Assembly: GCF_051014445.1 (NCBI RefSeq)
Contig: NW_027488368.1
Span: 22,976,001-23,040,000, forward strand
Direction of reading: 5' to 3'
DNA length: 64,000 nt
Origin: Colletes latitarsis
Taxonomy: Eukaryota; Arthropoda; Insecta; Hymenoptera; Colletidae
Translations under genes and position numbers: made by a program
Part shown: positions 49,801 to 63,727 of the stretch, one piece after another
Layout: every line of letters begins with the position of its first letter
How positions within the stretch are numbered: the first letter of the stretch is position 1
The notes under the pieces: model-generated
The model's input: only the letters and a program-made list of their open reading frames with translations
What the model was told of the DNA's origin: nothing
The model's database searches: none

Positions 49801-52267
49801 GAAGTATGAGAAATATGCGAAAGTATGAGCCTGTTGAGGGCTAATCCTAGACCTAACCCAAACCTAACATGCGTTATCCTCTAAAATTTTTATCAAGACG
49901 AGGTTTAATTGATAGTTTCAGTGTGGTACCACATTACTACGTGAACCAAACCAGAAAAAACCCAGGATCTGTTTAACAAGTATGTGAAGAATGCGAAAGT
50001 ATGTGTCTGATGAGTGAAAACCCCAGGCCCAGCCTAGATCTAACATGCGTTATCCTCAAAAATATTGATCGAAATCTGGTTTAATCGACTGTTTCAGTGT
50101 GGTACCACATTACTGTGTGATCCAAACCAGAAAATAACCCAGGATCTGTTCAACGAGTATGTGAAGAGTGCGAAAGTATGAGTCTGATGAGGGCAAAACC
50201 CGGACCTATCCCAGACGTAACATGCGTTATCCTCTAAAATACTTATCAAGACCGGGATTAATTGATTGTTACAGTGTGGTCCCACATTACTACGTGAGGC
50301 AAACCAGAAAAAACCCAGGATCCGTTCAACAAGTATGTGAAGAATGCGAAAGTATGAGTCTGATGAGTGAAAATCCCAGGCCTAACCTAGACCTAACATG
50401 CGTTATCCTGAAGAATATTGATCGAAACCAGGTTCAATTGACTGTTTCAGTGTGGTACCACATTACTACGTGATCCAAACCAGTAAAAACCCAGGATCCG
50501 TTCAACAAGTATGTGAAGAATGCGAAAGTATGAGTCTGATGAGTGAAATTCCTCGGCCTAACCTAGACCTAACATGCGTTATCCTCAAAAATATTGATCG
50601 AAACCAGGTTTAATCAACTATTTCAGTGTGGTACCACTTTACTACGTGATCCAAAGCAGAAAAAACCCTCGATCAGGTCAACATGTATGTTAAAACTGCG
50701 AAAGTATGACCCTGATGAGGGCAAATCCCAGGCCTAACCTAGACCTAACAGGCGTTGTCCTCTAAAATATTGATGGAAACCAGGTTTAATTGACTGTTTC
50801 AGTGTTGTACTTCATTACTACGTGATCCAATCCAGAAAAAGCCCAGGATCTAGCCATCAAGTATGAGAAATATGCGCAAGAATGAGCTTGATGAGAGCAA
50901 ATCCCAGACCTAACCTAGACCTAACATGAATTATTCTCTAAAATATTGATCAAAACCAGGTTTAATTGACTGTTTCAGCGTGGTACCACATTACTACGTG
51001 ATACAATCCTGAAACAGCCCAGGATCTAGCCATGAAGTATGAGAAATATGCGAAAGTATGAGCCTGATGGGGGAAAATCCTAGACCTATCCCAGACCTAA
51101 CATGCGTTATCCTCTAAAATATTTATCAAGACCAGGTTTAATTGAATGTTTCAGTGTGGTACCACATTACTACGTGATCCAAACCAGAAAAAACCCAGGA
51201 TCCGTTCAACAAGCATGTGAAGAATGCGAAAGTATGAGTCTGATGAGTGAAAATCCCAGGGCTAACCTAGACCTAACATGCGTTATCCTCAAAATATTGA
51301 TCCAAACCAGGTTTAATGGACTGTTTCAGTGTGGTACCACTTTACTACGTGATCCAAAGCAGAAAAAACCCTCGATCAGATCAACATGTATGTTAAAACT
51401 GCGAAAGTATGTCCCTGATGAGGGCAAATCCCAGGCCTAACCTAGACTGAACATGCGTTGTCCTCTAAAATAATGATGGAAACCGGGTTTAATTGACTGT
51501 TTCAGTGTTGTACTTCATTACTTCGTGATGCAATCCAGAAAAAGCCCAGGATCTAGCCATCAAGTATGAGAAATATGCGAAAGAATGAGCCTGATGAGAG
51601 CAAATCCCAGACCTAACCTAGACCTAACATGAACTGTTCTCTAAAATATTGATCAAAACCAGGTTTAATTGACTGCTTGAGTGTGGTACCACATTACTAC
51701 GTGATCCAATCCAGAAATAGCCCAGGATCCAGCCATGAAGTATGAGAAATATGCGAAAGTATGAGCCTGATGAGGGCCAATCCTAGACCTAACCCAGACC
51801 TAACATGCCTTATCCTCTAAAATATTTATCAAGACCAGGTTTAATTGAACGTTTCAGTGTGGTACCACATTACTACGTGATCCAAACCAATAAAAACCCT
51901 GGATCCGTTCAACAAGTATGTTAAAACTGCGAAAGTATGACACTGATGTGGGCAAATCCCAGGCCTAACCTAGACCTAACATGCGTTGTCCTCTAAAATA
52001 TTGATGGAAACCAGGTTTAATGGACAGTTTCAGTGTGGTACCACACTACTACGTGATCCAAACCAGAAAAAACCCAGGATCTGTTCAACAAGTATGTGAA
52101 AAACGCGATAGTATGAGCTTGATGAGGGCAAATCCCAGACCTATCCCAGACCTAACATGCGTTATCCTCAAAAATATTGATCGAAACCAGGTTTAATCGA
52201 CTGCTTCAGAGTGGTACCACTTTACTACGTGATACAATCCTGAAACAACCCAGGATCTAGCCATGAA

Positions 52268-53413
52268 GTATGAGAAATATGCGAGAGTATGAGCCTGTTG
52301 AGGGCTAATCCTAGACCTAACCCAAACCTAACATGCGTTATCCTCTAAAATATTTATCAAGACCAGGTTTAATTGATAGTTTCAGTGTGGTACCACATTA
52401 CTACGTGAACCAAACCAGAAAAAACCCAGGATCTGTTTAACAAGTATGTGAAGAATGCGAAAGTATGAGTCTGATGAGTGAAAAACCCCGGCCTAACCTA
52501 GACCTAACATGCGTTATCCTCAAAAATATTGATCGAAATCTGGTTTAATCGACTGTTTCAGTGTGGTACCACATTACTGTGTGATCCAAACCAGAAAATA
52601 ACCGAGGATCTGTTCAACGAGTATGTGAAGAGTGCGAAAGTATGAGTCTGATGAGGGCAAAACCCGGACCTATCCCAGACCTAACATGCGTTATCCTCTA
52701 AAATACTTATCAAGACCGGGATTAATTGATTGTTACAGTGTGGTCCCACATTACTACGTGATGCAAACCAGAAAAAACCCAGGATCCGTTCAACAAGTAT
52801 GTGAAGAATGCGAAAGTATGAGTCTGATGAGTGAAAATCCCAGGCCTAACCTAGACCTAACATGCGTTATCCTGAAGAATATTGATCGAAACCAGGTTTA
52901 ATTGACTGTTTCAGTGTGGTACCACATTACTACGTGATCCAAACCAGTAAAAACCCAGGATCCGTTCAACAAGTATGTGAAGAATGCGAAAGTATGAGTC
53001 TGATGAGTGAAATTCCTCGGCCTAACCTAGACCTAACATGCGTTATCCTCAAAAATATTGATCGAAACCAGGTTTACTCTACTATTTCAGTGTGGTACCA
53101 CTTTACTACGTGATCCAAAGCAGAAAAAACCCTCGATCAGGTCAACATGTATGTTAAAACTGCGAAAGTATGACCCTGATGAGGGCGAATCCCAGGCCTA
53201 ACCTAGACCTAACAGGCGTTGTCCTCTAAAATATTGATGGAAACCAGGTTTAATTGACTGTTTCAGTGTTGTACTTCATTACTACGTGATCCAATCCAGA
53301 AAAAGCCCAGGATCTAGCCATCAAGTATGAGAAATATGCGAAAGAATGAGCTTGATGAGAGCAAATCCCAGACCTAACCTAGACCTAACATGAATTATTC
53401 TCTAAAATATTGA
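52268..53413 (+). repeat. 2,290-bp-spaced duplication, copy 1
   Basis: Nearly identical to 54,558-55,703. Shared marks include GCCTGTTGAGGGC, GACCGGGATTAATTG with GATTGTTACAG, and GTGAAATTCCTCGG. The spacing is 13 monomers plus two bases. The right end is sharp: copy 1 goes on with GATCAAAACCAGG and copy 2 with GATCGAAACCACG. Confidence 0.83.
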
Positions 53414-53517
53414 TCAAAACCAGGTTTAATTGACTGTTTGAGTGTGGTACCACATTACTACGTGATCCAATCCAGAAATAGCCCAGGATCCAGCCATGAA
53501 GTATGAGAAATATGCGA

Positions 53518-56500
53518 AAGTATGAGCCTGATGAGGGCCAATCCTAGACCTAACCCAGACCTAACATGCCTTATCCTCTAAAATAGTTATCAAGACCAGG
53601 TTTAATTGAATGTTTCAATGTGGTACCACATTACTACGTGATCCAAACCAGTAAAAACCCAGGATCCGTTCAAGAAGTATGTAAAGAATGCGAAAGAATG
53701 AGTCTGATGAGTGAAAAACCCCGGCCTAACCTAGACCTAACATGCGTTATTCTCAAAAATATTGATCGAAACCTGGTTTAATCAACTGTTTCAGAGTGGT
53801 ACCACTTTACTACGTGATACAATCCTGAAACAGGCCAGGATCTAGCCATGAAGTATGAGAAATATGCGAAAGTATGAGCCTGTTGAGGGCAAATCCTAGA
53901 CCTAACCCAAACCTAACATGCATTATCCTCTAAAATATTTATCAAGACCAGGTTTAATTGAATGTTTCAGTGTGGTACCACATTACTACGTGAACCAAAC
54001 CAGAAAAAACCCAGGATCTGTTTAACAAGTATGTGAAGAATGCGAAAGTATGAGTCTGATGAGTGAAAAACCCCGGCCTAACCTAGACCTAACATGCGTT
54101 ATCCTCAAAAATATTGATCGAAATCTGGTTTAATCGACTGTTTCAGTGTGGTACCACATTACTGTGTGACCCAAACCAGAAAATAACCCAGGATCTGTTC
54201 AACGAGTATGTGAAGAGTGCGAAAGTATGAGTCTGATGAGGGCAAAACCCAGACCTATCCCAGACCTAACATGCGTTGTCCTCTACGATATTGATGGAAA
54301 CCAGGTTTAATTGACTGTTTCAGTGTTGTACTTCATTACTACGTGATGCAATCCAGAAGAAGCCCAGGATCTAGCCATCAAGTATGAGAAATATGCGAAA
54401 GAATGAGCCTGACGAGAGCAAATCCTAGACCTATCCCAGACCTAACATGCGTTATCCTCTAAAATATTTATCGTGACCAGGTTTAATTGATTGTTTCAGT
54501 CTGGTCCCACATAACTACGTGATCCAAACCAGAAAAAACCCAGGATCCGTTCAACAAGTATGAGAAATATGCGAAAGTATGAGCCTGTTGAGGGCTAATC
54601 CTAGACCTAACCCAAACCTAACATGCGTTATCCTCTAAAATATTTATCAAGACCAGGTTTAATTGATAGTTTCAGTGTGGTACCACATTACTACGTGAAC
54701 CAAACCAGAAAAAACCCAGGATCTGTTTAACAAGTATGTGAAGAATGCGAAAGTATGAGTCTGATGAGTGAAAAACCCCGGCCTAACCTAGACCTAACAT
54801 GCGTTATCCTCAAAAATATTGATCGAAATCTGGTTTAATCGACTGTTTCAGTGTGGTACCACATTACTGTGTGATCCAAACCAGAAAATAACCCAGGATC
54901 TGTTCAACGAGTATGTGAAGAGTGCGAAAGTACGAGTCTGATGAGGGCAAAACCCGGACCTATCCCAGACCTAACATGCGTTATCCTCTAAAATACTTAT
55001 CAAGACCGGGATTAATTGATTGTTACAGTGTGGTCCCACATTACTACGTGATGCAAACCAGAAAAAACCCAGGATCCGTTCAACAAGTATGTGAAGAATG
55101 CGAAAGTATGAGTCTGATGAGTGAAAATCCCAGGCCTAACCTAGACCTAACATGCGTTATCCTGAAGAATATTGATCGAAACCAGGATTAATTGACTGTT
55201 TCAGTGTGGTACCACATTACTACGTGATCCAAACCAGTAAAAACCCAGGATCCGTTCAACAAGTATGTGAAGAATGCGAAAGTATGAGTCTGATGAGTGA
55301 AATTCCTCGGCCTAACCTAGACCTAACATGCGTTATCCTCAAAAATATTGATCGAAACCAGGTTTAATCTACTATTTCAGTGTGGTACCACTTTACTACG
55401 TGATCCAAAGCAGAAAAAACCCTCGATCAGGTCTACATGTATGTTAAAACTGCGAAAGTATGACCCTGATGAGGGCAAATCCCAGGCCTAACCTAGACAT
55501 AACAGGCGTTGTCCTCTAAAATATTGATGGAAACCAGGTTTAATTGACTGTTTCAGTGTTGTACTTCATTACTACGTGATCCAATCCAGAAAAAGCCCAT
55601 GATCTAGCCATCAAGTATGAGAAATATGCGAAAGAATGAACTTGATGAGAGCAAATCCCAGACCTAACCTAGACCTAACATGAATTATTCTCTAAAATAT
55701 TGATCGAAACCACGTCTAATTGACTGTTTCTGTGTGGTCCCACATTACTACGTGATCCAATCCAGAAATAGCCCAGGATCTAGCCATGAAGTATGAGAAA
55801 TATGCGAAAGTATGAGCCTGACGAGTGCAAATCCTAGACCTAACCCAAACCTAACATGCGTTATCCTCTAAAATATTTATCAAGACCAGGTTTAATTGAT
55901 TGTTTCAGTGTGGTCCCACATAAGTACGTGATCCAAACCAGAAAAAACCCAGGATCCGTTCAACAAGTATGTGAAGAATGCGAAAGTATGAGTCTGATGA
56001 GTGAAAATCCCAGGCCTAACCTAGACCTAACATGCGTTATCCTCAAAATATTGATCCAAACCAGGTTTAATCGACTGTTTCAGTGTGGTACCACTTTACT
56101 ACGTGATCCAAAGCAGAAAAAACCCTCGATCAGATCAACATGTATGTTAAAACTCCGAAAGTATGACCCTGATGAGGGCAAATCCCAGGCCTAACCTAGA
56201 CCGAACATGCGTTGTCCTCTAAAATAATGATGGAAACCGGGTTTAATTGACTGTTTCTGTGTTGTACTTCATTACTACGTGATGCAATCCTGAAAAAGCC
56301 CAGGATCTAGCCATCAAGTATGAGAAATATGCGAAAGAATGAGCCTGATGAGAGCAAATCCCAGACCTAACCTAGACCTAACATGAATTATTCTCTAAAA
56401 TATTGATCAAAACCAGGTTTAATTGACTGTTTCAGTGTGGTACCACATTACTACGTGATCCAATCCAGAAATAGCCCAGGATCCAGCCATGAAGTATGCG

Positions 56501-56523
56501 AAATATGCGAATGTGTGAGCCTG
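53518..56523 (+). repeat. Junction region between the large right copies
   Basis: Contains the second copy of a 2,290-bp-spaced duplication (54,558-55,703), preceded by 1.04 kb with G- and B-like copies related to 52.2-52.6 kb and followed by 55.70-56.5 kb, which resembles 45.67-45.8 and 43.7-44.4 kb. Only satellite is present. Confidence 0.72.
54558..55703 (+). repeat. 2,290-bp-spaced duplication, copy 2
   Basis: Second copy of 52,268-53,413. Its left end is a hybrid monomer (54,447-54,622): the front is B (GATCCGTTCAACAAGTA) and the tail is A/G (TGAGAAATATGCG). The joint falls in AAGTATG, shared by both classes, and the monomer is still 176 bp, as expected for exchange in register. Confidence 0.85.
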
Positions 56524-59500
56524 ATGAGGGCGAATCCCAGACCTATCCCAGACCTAACTTGCGTTATCCTCTAAAATATTGATCGAAATCACGTCTAATC
56601 GACAGTTTCAGTGTGGTACCACATTTCTACGTGATCCAATCCAGAAATAGCCCAGGATCCAGCCATGAAGTATGAGAAATATGCGAAAGTATGAGCCTGA
56701 TGGGGGCAAATCCTAGACCTAACCCAGACCTAACTTGCGTTATCCTCTAAAATATTGATCGAAATCAGGTTTAATTGACTGTCTCAGCGTGGTACCACAC
56801 TACTGCGTGACCCAAACCGGAAAAAACCCAGGATCTAGACATCAAGTATGAGAAATATGCGAAAGTATGAGCCTGATGAGAGCGAATCCCAGACCTATCC
56901 CAGACCTAACTTGCGTTATCCTCTAAAATATTGAACGAAATCAGGTTTAATTGACTGTTTCAGCGTGGTACCACATTACTACGTGATACAATCCAGAAAC
57001 AGCCCAGGATCTAGCCATGAAGTATGAGAAATATGCGAAAGTATGAGCCTGATGAGGGCAAATCCTAGACCTAACCCAAACCTAACATGCGTTATCCTCT
57101 AAAATATTTATCAAGACCAGGTTTAATTGAATGTTTCAGTGTGGTACCACATTACTACGTGAACCAAACCAGAAAAAACCCAGGACCTGTTCAACAAGTA
57201 TGTGAAGAATGCGAAAGTATGAGTCTGACGAGTGAAAATCCCAGGGCTAACCTAGACCTAACATGCGTTATCCTCTAAAATATTGATCCAAACCAGGTTT
57301 AATGGACCGTTTCAGTGTGGCAGCACTTTACTACGCGATCCAAAGCAGAAAAACCCCCCAACCAGGTCAACATGTATATTAAAACTGCGAAAGTATGACC
57401 CTGATGTGGGCAAATCCCTGGCCTAACCTAGACCTAACATGCGTTATCCTCTAAAATATTGATCCAAACCAGGTTTAATGGACTGTTTCAGTGTGGTACC
57501 TCACTACTACGTGATCCAAACCAGAAAAAACCCAGGATCTGTTCAACAAGTATGTGAAAAACGCGAAAATATGAGCCTGATGAGGGCAAATCCCAGACCT
57601 ATCCCAGACCTAACTTGCGTTGTCCTCTACGATATTGATGGAAACCAGGTTTAATTGACTGTTTCAGTGTCGTACTCCATTACTACGTGATGCAATCCAG
57701 AAGAAGCCCAGGATCTAGCCATCAAGTAGGAGAAATATGCGAAAGAATGAGCCTGATGAGAGTAAATCCCAGACCTAACCTAGACCTAACATGAATTATT
57801 CTCTAAAATATTGATCGAAGCCACGTCTAATTGACTGTTTCTGTGTGGTCCCACATTACTACGTGATCCAATCCAGAAATAGCCCAGGATCTAGCCATGA
57901 AGTATGAGAAATATGCGAAAGTATGAGCCTGACGAGTGCAAATCCTAGACCTAACCCAGACCTAACATGCGTTATCCTGTAAAATATTTATCATGACCAG
58001 GTTTAATTGATTGTTTCAGTGTGGTCCCACATAACTACGTGATCCAAACCAGAAAAAACCCAGGATCCGTTCAACAAGTATGTGAAGAATGCGAAAGTAT
58101 GAGTCTGATGAGTGAAAATCCCAGGCCTAACCTAGACCTAACATGCGTTATCCTGAAGAATATTGATCGAAACCAGGTTTAATTGACTGTTTCAGTGTGG
58201 TACCACATTACTACGTGATCCAAACCAGTAAAAACCCAGGATCCGTTCAACAAGTATGTGAAGAATGCGAAAGTATGAGTCTGATGAGTGAAATTCCTCG
58301 GCCTAACCTAGACCTAACATGCGTTATCCTCAAAAATATTGATCGAAACCAGGTTTAATCTACTGTTTCAGTGTGGTACCACTTTACTACGTGATCCAAA
58401 GCAGAAAGAACCCTCGATCAGGTCAACATGTATGTTAAAACTGCGAAAGTATGACCCTGATGAGGGCAAATCCCAGGCCTAACCTAGACCTAACATGCGT
58501 TGTCCTCTAAAATATTGATGGAAACCAGGTTTAATTGACTGTTTCAGTGTTGTACTTCATTACTACGTGATCCAATCCAGAAAAAGCCCAGGATCTAGCC
58601 ATCAAGTATGAGAAATATGCGAAAGAATGAGCTTGATGAGAGCAAATCCCAGACCTATCCTAGACCTAACTTGAATTATTCTCTAAAGTATTGATCAAAA
58701 CCAGGTTTAATTGACTGTTTCAGCGTGGTCCCACATTACTACGTGATACAATCCTGAAACAGCCCAGGATCTAGCCATGAAGTATGAGAAATATGCGAAA
58801 GTATGAGCCTGATGGGGGCAAATCCTAGACCTAACCCAGACCTAACATGCGTTATCCTCTAAAATATTTATCAAGACCAGGTTTAATTGAATGTTTCAGT
58901 GTGGTACCACATTACTACGTGATCCAAACCAGTAAAAACCCAGGATCCGTTCAACAAGTATGTGAAGAATGCGAAAGTATGAGTCTGATGAGTGAAAATC
59001 CCCGGCCTAACCTAGACCTAACATGCGTTATCCTCAAAAATATTGATCGAAACCAGGTCTAATCGACTGTTTCAGTGTGGTACCACATTTCTACGTGATC
59101 CAATCCAGAAATAGCCCAGGATCCAGCCATGAAGTATGAGAAATATGCGAAAGTATGAGCCTGATGGGGGCAAATCCTAGACCTAACCCAGACCTAACAT
59201 GCGTTATCCTCTAAAATATTTATCAAGACCAGGTTTAATTGAATGTTTCAGTGTGGTACCACATTACTACGTGATCCAAACCAGTAAAAACCCAGGATCC
59301 GTTCAACAAGTATGTGAAGAATGCGAAAGTATGAGTCTGATGAGTGAAAATCCCCGGCCTAACCTAGACCTAACATGCGTTATCCTCAAAAATATTGATC
59401 GAAACCAGGTCTAATCGACTGTTTCAGTGTGGTACCACACTACTGCGTGACCGAAACCGGAAAAAACCCAGGATCTAGACATCAAGTAGGAGAAATATGC

Positions 59501-62500
59501 GAAAGTATGAGCCTGATGAGGGCGAATCCCAGACGTATCCCAGACCTAACTTGCGTTATCCTCTAAAATATTGATCGAAATCAGGTTTAATTGACTGTTT
59601 CAGCGTGGTACCACATTACTACGTGATACAATCCAGAAACAGCCCAGGATCTAGCCATGAAGTATGAGAAATATGCGAAAGTATGAGCCTGATGAGGGCA
59701 AATCCTAGACCTAACCCAAACCTAACATGCGTTATCCTCTAAAATATTTATCAAGACCAGGTTTAATTGATCGTTTCAGTGTGGTCCCACATTACTACGT
59801 GATCCAACCCAGAAAAAACCCAGGACCTGTTCAACAAGTATGTGAAGAATGCGAAAGTATGAGTCTGATGAGTGAAGAACCCCGGCCTAACCTAGACCTA
59901 ACATGCGTCATCCTCAAAAATATTGATGGAAACCAGGTTTAATTGACTGTTTCAGTGTTGTACTTCATTACTACGTGATGCGATCCAGAAAAAGCCCAGG
60001 ATCTAGCCATCAAGTATGAGAAATATGCGAAAGTATGAGCCTGATGAGGGCCAATCCTAGACCTAACCCAGACCTAACATGCCTTATCCTCTAAAATATT
60101 TATCAAGACCAGGTTTAATTGAATGTTTCAGTGTGGTACCACATTACTACGTGATCCAAACCAATAAAAACCCAGGATCCGTTCAACAAGTATGTGAAGA
60201 ATGCGAAAGTATGAGTCTGATGAGTGAAAAACCCCGGCCTAACCTAGACCTAACATGCGTTATCCTCAAAAATATTGATCGAAATCTGGTTTAATCGACT
60301 GTTTCAGTGTGGTACCACATTACTATGTGATCCAAACCAGAAAATAACCCAGGATCTGTTCAACGAGTATGTTCAGAGTGCGAAAGTATGAGTCTGATGA
60401 GGGCAAAACCCAGACCTATCCCAGACCTAACATGCGTTATCCTCTAAAATACTTATCAAGACCGGGATTAATTGACTCTTTCAGTGTTGTACTTCATTAC
60501 TACGTGATGCAATCCAGAAGAAGCCCAGGATCTAGCCATCAAGTATGAGAGATATGCGAAAGAATGAGCCTGACGAGTGCAAAACCCGGACCTATCCCAG
60601 ACGTAACATGCGTTATCCTCTAAAATACTTATCAAGACCGGGATTAATTGATTGTTACAGTGTGGTCCCACATTACTACGTGAGGCAAACCAGAAAAAAC
60701 CCAGGATCCGTTCAACAAGTATGTGAAGAATGCGAAAGTATGAGTCTGATGAGTGAAAATCCCAGGCCTAACCTAGACCTAACATGCGTTATCCTGAAGA
60801 ATATTGATCGAAACCAGGTTCAATTGACTGTTTCAGTGTGGTACCACATTACTACGTGATCCAAACCAGTAAAAACCCAGGATCCGTTCAACAAGTATGT
60901 GAAGAATGCGAAAGTATGAGTCTGATGAGTGAAATTCCTCGGCCTAACCTAGACCTAACATGCGTTATCCTCAAAAATATTGATCGAAACCAGGTTTAAT
61001 CTACTATTTCAGTGTGGTACCACTTTACTACGTGATCCAAAGCAGAAAAAACCCTCGATCAGGTCAACATGTATGTTAAAACTGCGAAAGTATGACCCTG
61101 ATGAGGGCAAATCCCAGGCCTAACCTAGACCTAACAGGCGTTGTCCTCTAAAATATTGATGGAAACCAGGTTTAATTGACTGTTTCAGTGTTGTACTTCA
61201 TTACTACGTGATCCAATCCAGAAAAAGCCCAGGATCTAGCCATCAAGTATGAGAAATATGCGCAAGAATGAGCTTGATGAGAGCAAATCCCAGACCTAAC
61301 CTAGACCTAACATGAATTATTCTCTAAAATATTGATCAAAACCAGGTTTAATTGACTGTTTCAGCGTGGTACCACATTACTACGTGATACAATCCTGAAA
61401 CAGCCCAGGATCTAGCCATGAAGTATGAGAAATATGCGAAAGTATGAGCCTGATGGGGGAAAATCCTAGACCTATCCCAGACCTAACATGCGTTATCCTC
61501 TAAAATATTTATCAAGACCAGGTTTAATTGAATGTTTCAGTGTGGTACCACATTACTACGTGATCCAAACCAGAAAAAACCCAGGATCCGTTCAACACGC
61601 ATGTGAAGAATGCGAAAGTATGAGTCTGATGAGTGAAAATCCCAGGGCTAACCTAGACCTAACATGCGTTATCCTCAAAATATTGATCCAAACCAGGTTT
61701 AATGGACTGTTTCAGTGTGGTACCACTTTACTACGTGATCCAAAGCAGAAAAAGCCCTCGATCAGATCAACATGTATGTTAAAACTGCGAAAGTATGTCC
61801 CTGATGAGGGCAAATCCCAGGCCTAACCTAGACTGAACATGCGTTGTCCTCTAAAATAATGATGGAAACCGGGTTTAATTGACTGTTTCAGTGTTGTACT
61901 TCATTACTTCGTGATGCAATCCAGAAAAAGCCCAGGATCTAGCCATCAAGTATGAGAAATATGCGAAAGAATGAGCCTGATGAGAGCAAATCCCAGACCT
62001 AACCTAGACCTAACATGAACTGTTCTCTAAAATATTGATCAAAACCAGGTTTAATTGACTGCTTGAGTGTGGTACCACATTACTACGTGATCCAATCCAG
62101 AAATAGCCCAGGATCCAGCCATGAAGTATGAGAAATATGCGAAAGTATGAGCCTGATGAGGGCCAATCCTAGACCTAACCCAGACCTAACATGCCTTATC
62201 CTCTAAAATATTTATCAAGACCAGGTTTAATTGAACGTTTCAGTGTGGTACCACATTACTACGTGATCCAAACCAATAAAAACCCTGGATCCGTTCAACA
62301 AGTATGTTAAAACTGCGAAAGTATGACCCTGATGTGGGCAAATCCCAGGCCTAACCTAGACCTAACATGCGTTGTCCTCTAAAATATTGATGGAAACCAG
62401 GTTTAATGGACAGTTTCAGTGTGGTACCACACTACTACGTGATCCAAACCAGAAAAAACCCAGGATCTGTTCAACAAGTATGTGAAAAACGCGATAGTAT

Positions 62501-63727
62501 GAGCTTGATGAGGGCAAATCCCAGACCTATCCCAGACCTAACATGCGTTATCCCCAAAAATATTGATCGAAACCAGGTTTAATCGACTGCTTCAGAGTGG
62601 TACCACTTTACTACGTGATACAATCCTGAAACAACCCAGGATCTAGCCATGAAGTATGAGAAATATGCGAGAGTATGAGCCTGTTGAGGGCTAATCCTAG
62701 ACCTAACCCAAACCTAACATGCGTTATCCTCTAAAATATTTATCAAGACCAGGTTTAATTGATAGTTTCAGTGTGGTACCACATTACTACGTGAACCAAA
62801 CCAGAAAAAACCCAGGATCTGTTTAACAAGTATGTGAAGAATGCGAAAGTATGAGTCTGATGAGTGAAAAACCCCGGCCTAACCTAGACCTAACATGCGT
62901 TATCCTCAAAAATATTGATCGAAATCTGGTTTAATCGACTGTTTCAGTGTGGTACCACATTACTGTGTGATCCAAACCAGAAAATAACCGAGGATCTGTT
63001 CAACGAGTATGTGAAGAGTGCGAAAGTATGAGTCTGATGAGGGCAAAACCCGGACCTATCCCAGACCTAACATGCGTTATCCTCTAAAATACTTATCAAG
63101 ACCGGGATTAATTGATTGTTACAGTGTGGTCCCACATTACTACGTGATCCAAACCAGTAAAAACCCAGGATCCGTTCAACAAGTATGTGAAGAATGCGAA
63201 AGTATGAGTCTGATGAGTGAAATTCCTCGGCCTAACCTAGACCTAACATGCGTTATCCTCAAAAATATTGATCGAAACCAGGTTTACTCTACTATTTCAG
63301 TGTGGTACCACTTTACTACGTGATCCAAAGCAGAAAAAACCCTCGATCAGGTCAACATGTATGTTAAAACTGCGAAAGTATGACCCTGATGAGGGCGAAT
63401 CCCAGGCCTAACCTAGACCTAACAGGCGTTGTCCTCTAAAATATTGATGGAAACCAGGTTTAATTGACTGTTTCAGTGTTGTACTTCATTACTACGTGAT
63501 CCAATCCAGAAAAAGCCCAGGATCTAGCCATCAAGTATGAGAAATATGCGAAAGAATGAGCTTGATGAGAGCAAATCCCAGACCTAACCTAGACCTAACA
63601 TGAATTATTCTCTAAAATATTGATCAAAACCAGGTTTAATTGACTGTTTCAGTGTGGTACCACATTACTACGTGATCCAATCCAGAAATAGCCCAGGATC
63701 CAGCCATGAAGTATGAGAAATATGCGA
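56524..63727 (+). repeat. Large right block, copy 2 (about 7.2 kb)
   Basis: Shortened copy of 44,380-53,517. Relative to copy 1 it lacks about four monomers (702 bp, copy 1 about 46.79-47.49 kb), gains two (352 bp, near 59.0-59.3 kb), lacks eight (1,408 bp, joined near 60,580) and lacks one (176 bp, joined near 63,13x). Each change leaves the 176-bp register intact. Copy 2 ends where the next copy starts, 7,217 bp (41 monomers plus one) after its own start. Confidence 0.84.
57263..57438 (+). repeat. Second copy of the substitution-rich D monomer
   Basis: Carries the same clustered changes as 45,119-45,294. It serves as a shared mark for aligning the two large right copies. Confidence 0.8.

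Larger units (their letters stand above)
44380..53517 (+). repeat. Large right block, copy 1 (about 9.1 kb)
   Basis: Partner of 56,524-63,727. Distance to the partner is 12,144 bp up to about 46.79 kb, 11,794 bp for 47.5-48.79 kb, 10,386 bp for 50.19-52.75 kb and 10,210 bp for 52.95-53.5 kb. The steps correspond to whole-monomer losses and one gain in copy 2. Over the 2.6 kb from 50.2 kb I noticed only about five mismatches by eye, so identity is very high. Confidence 0.85.
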
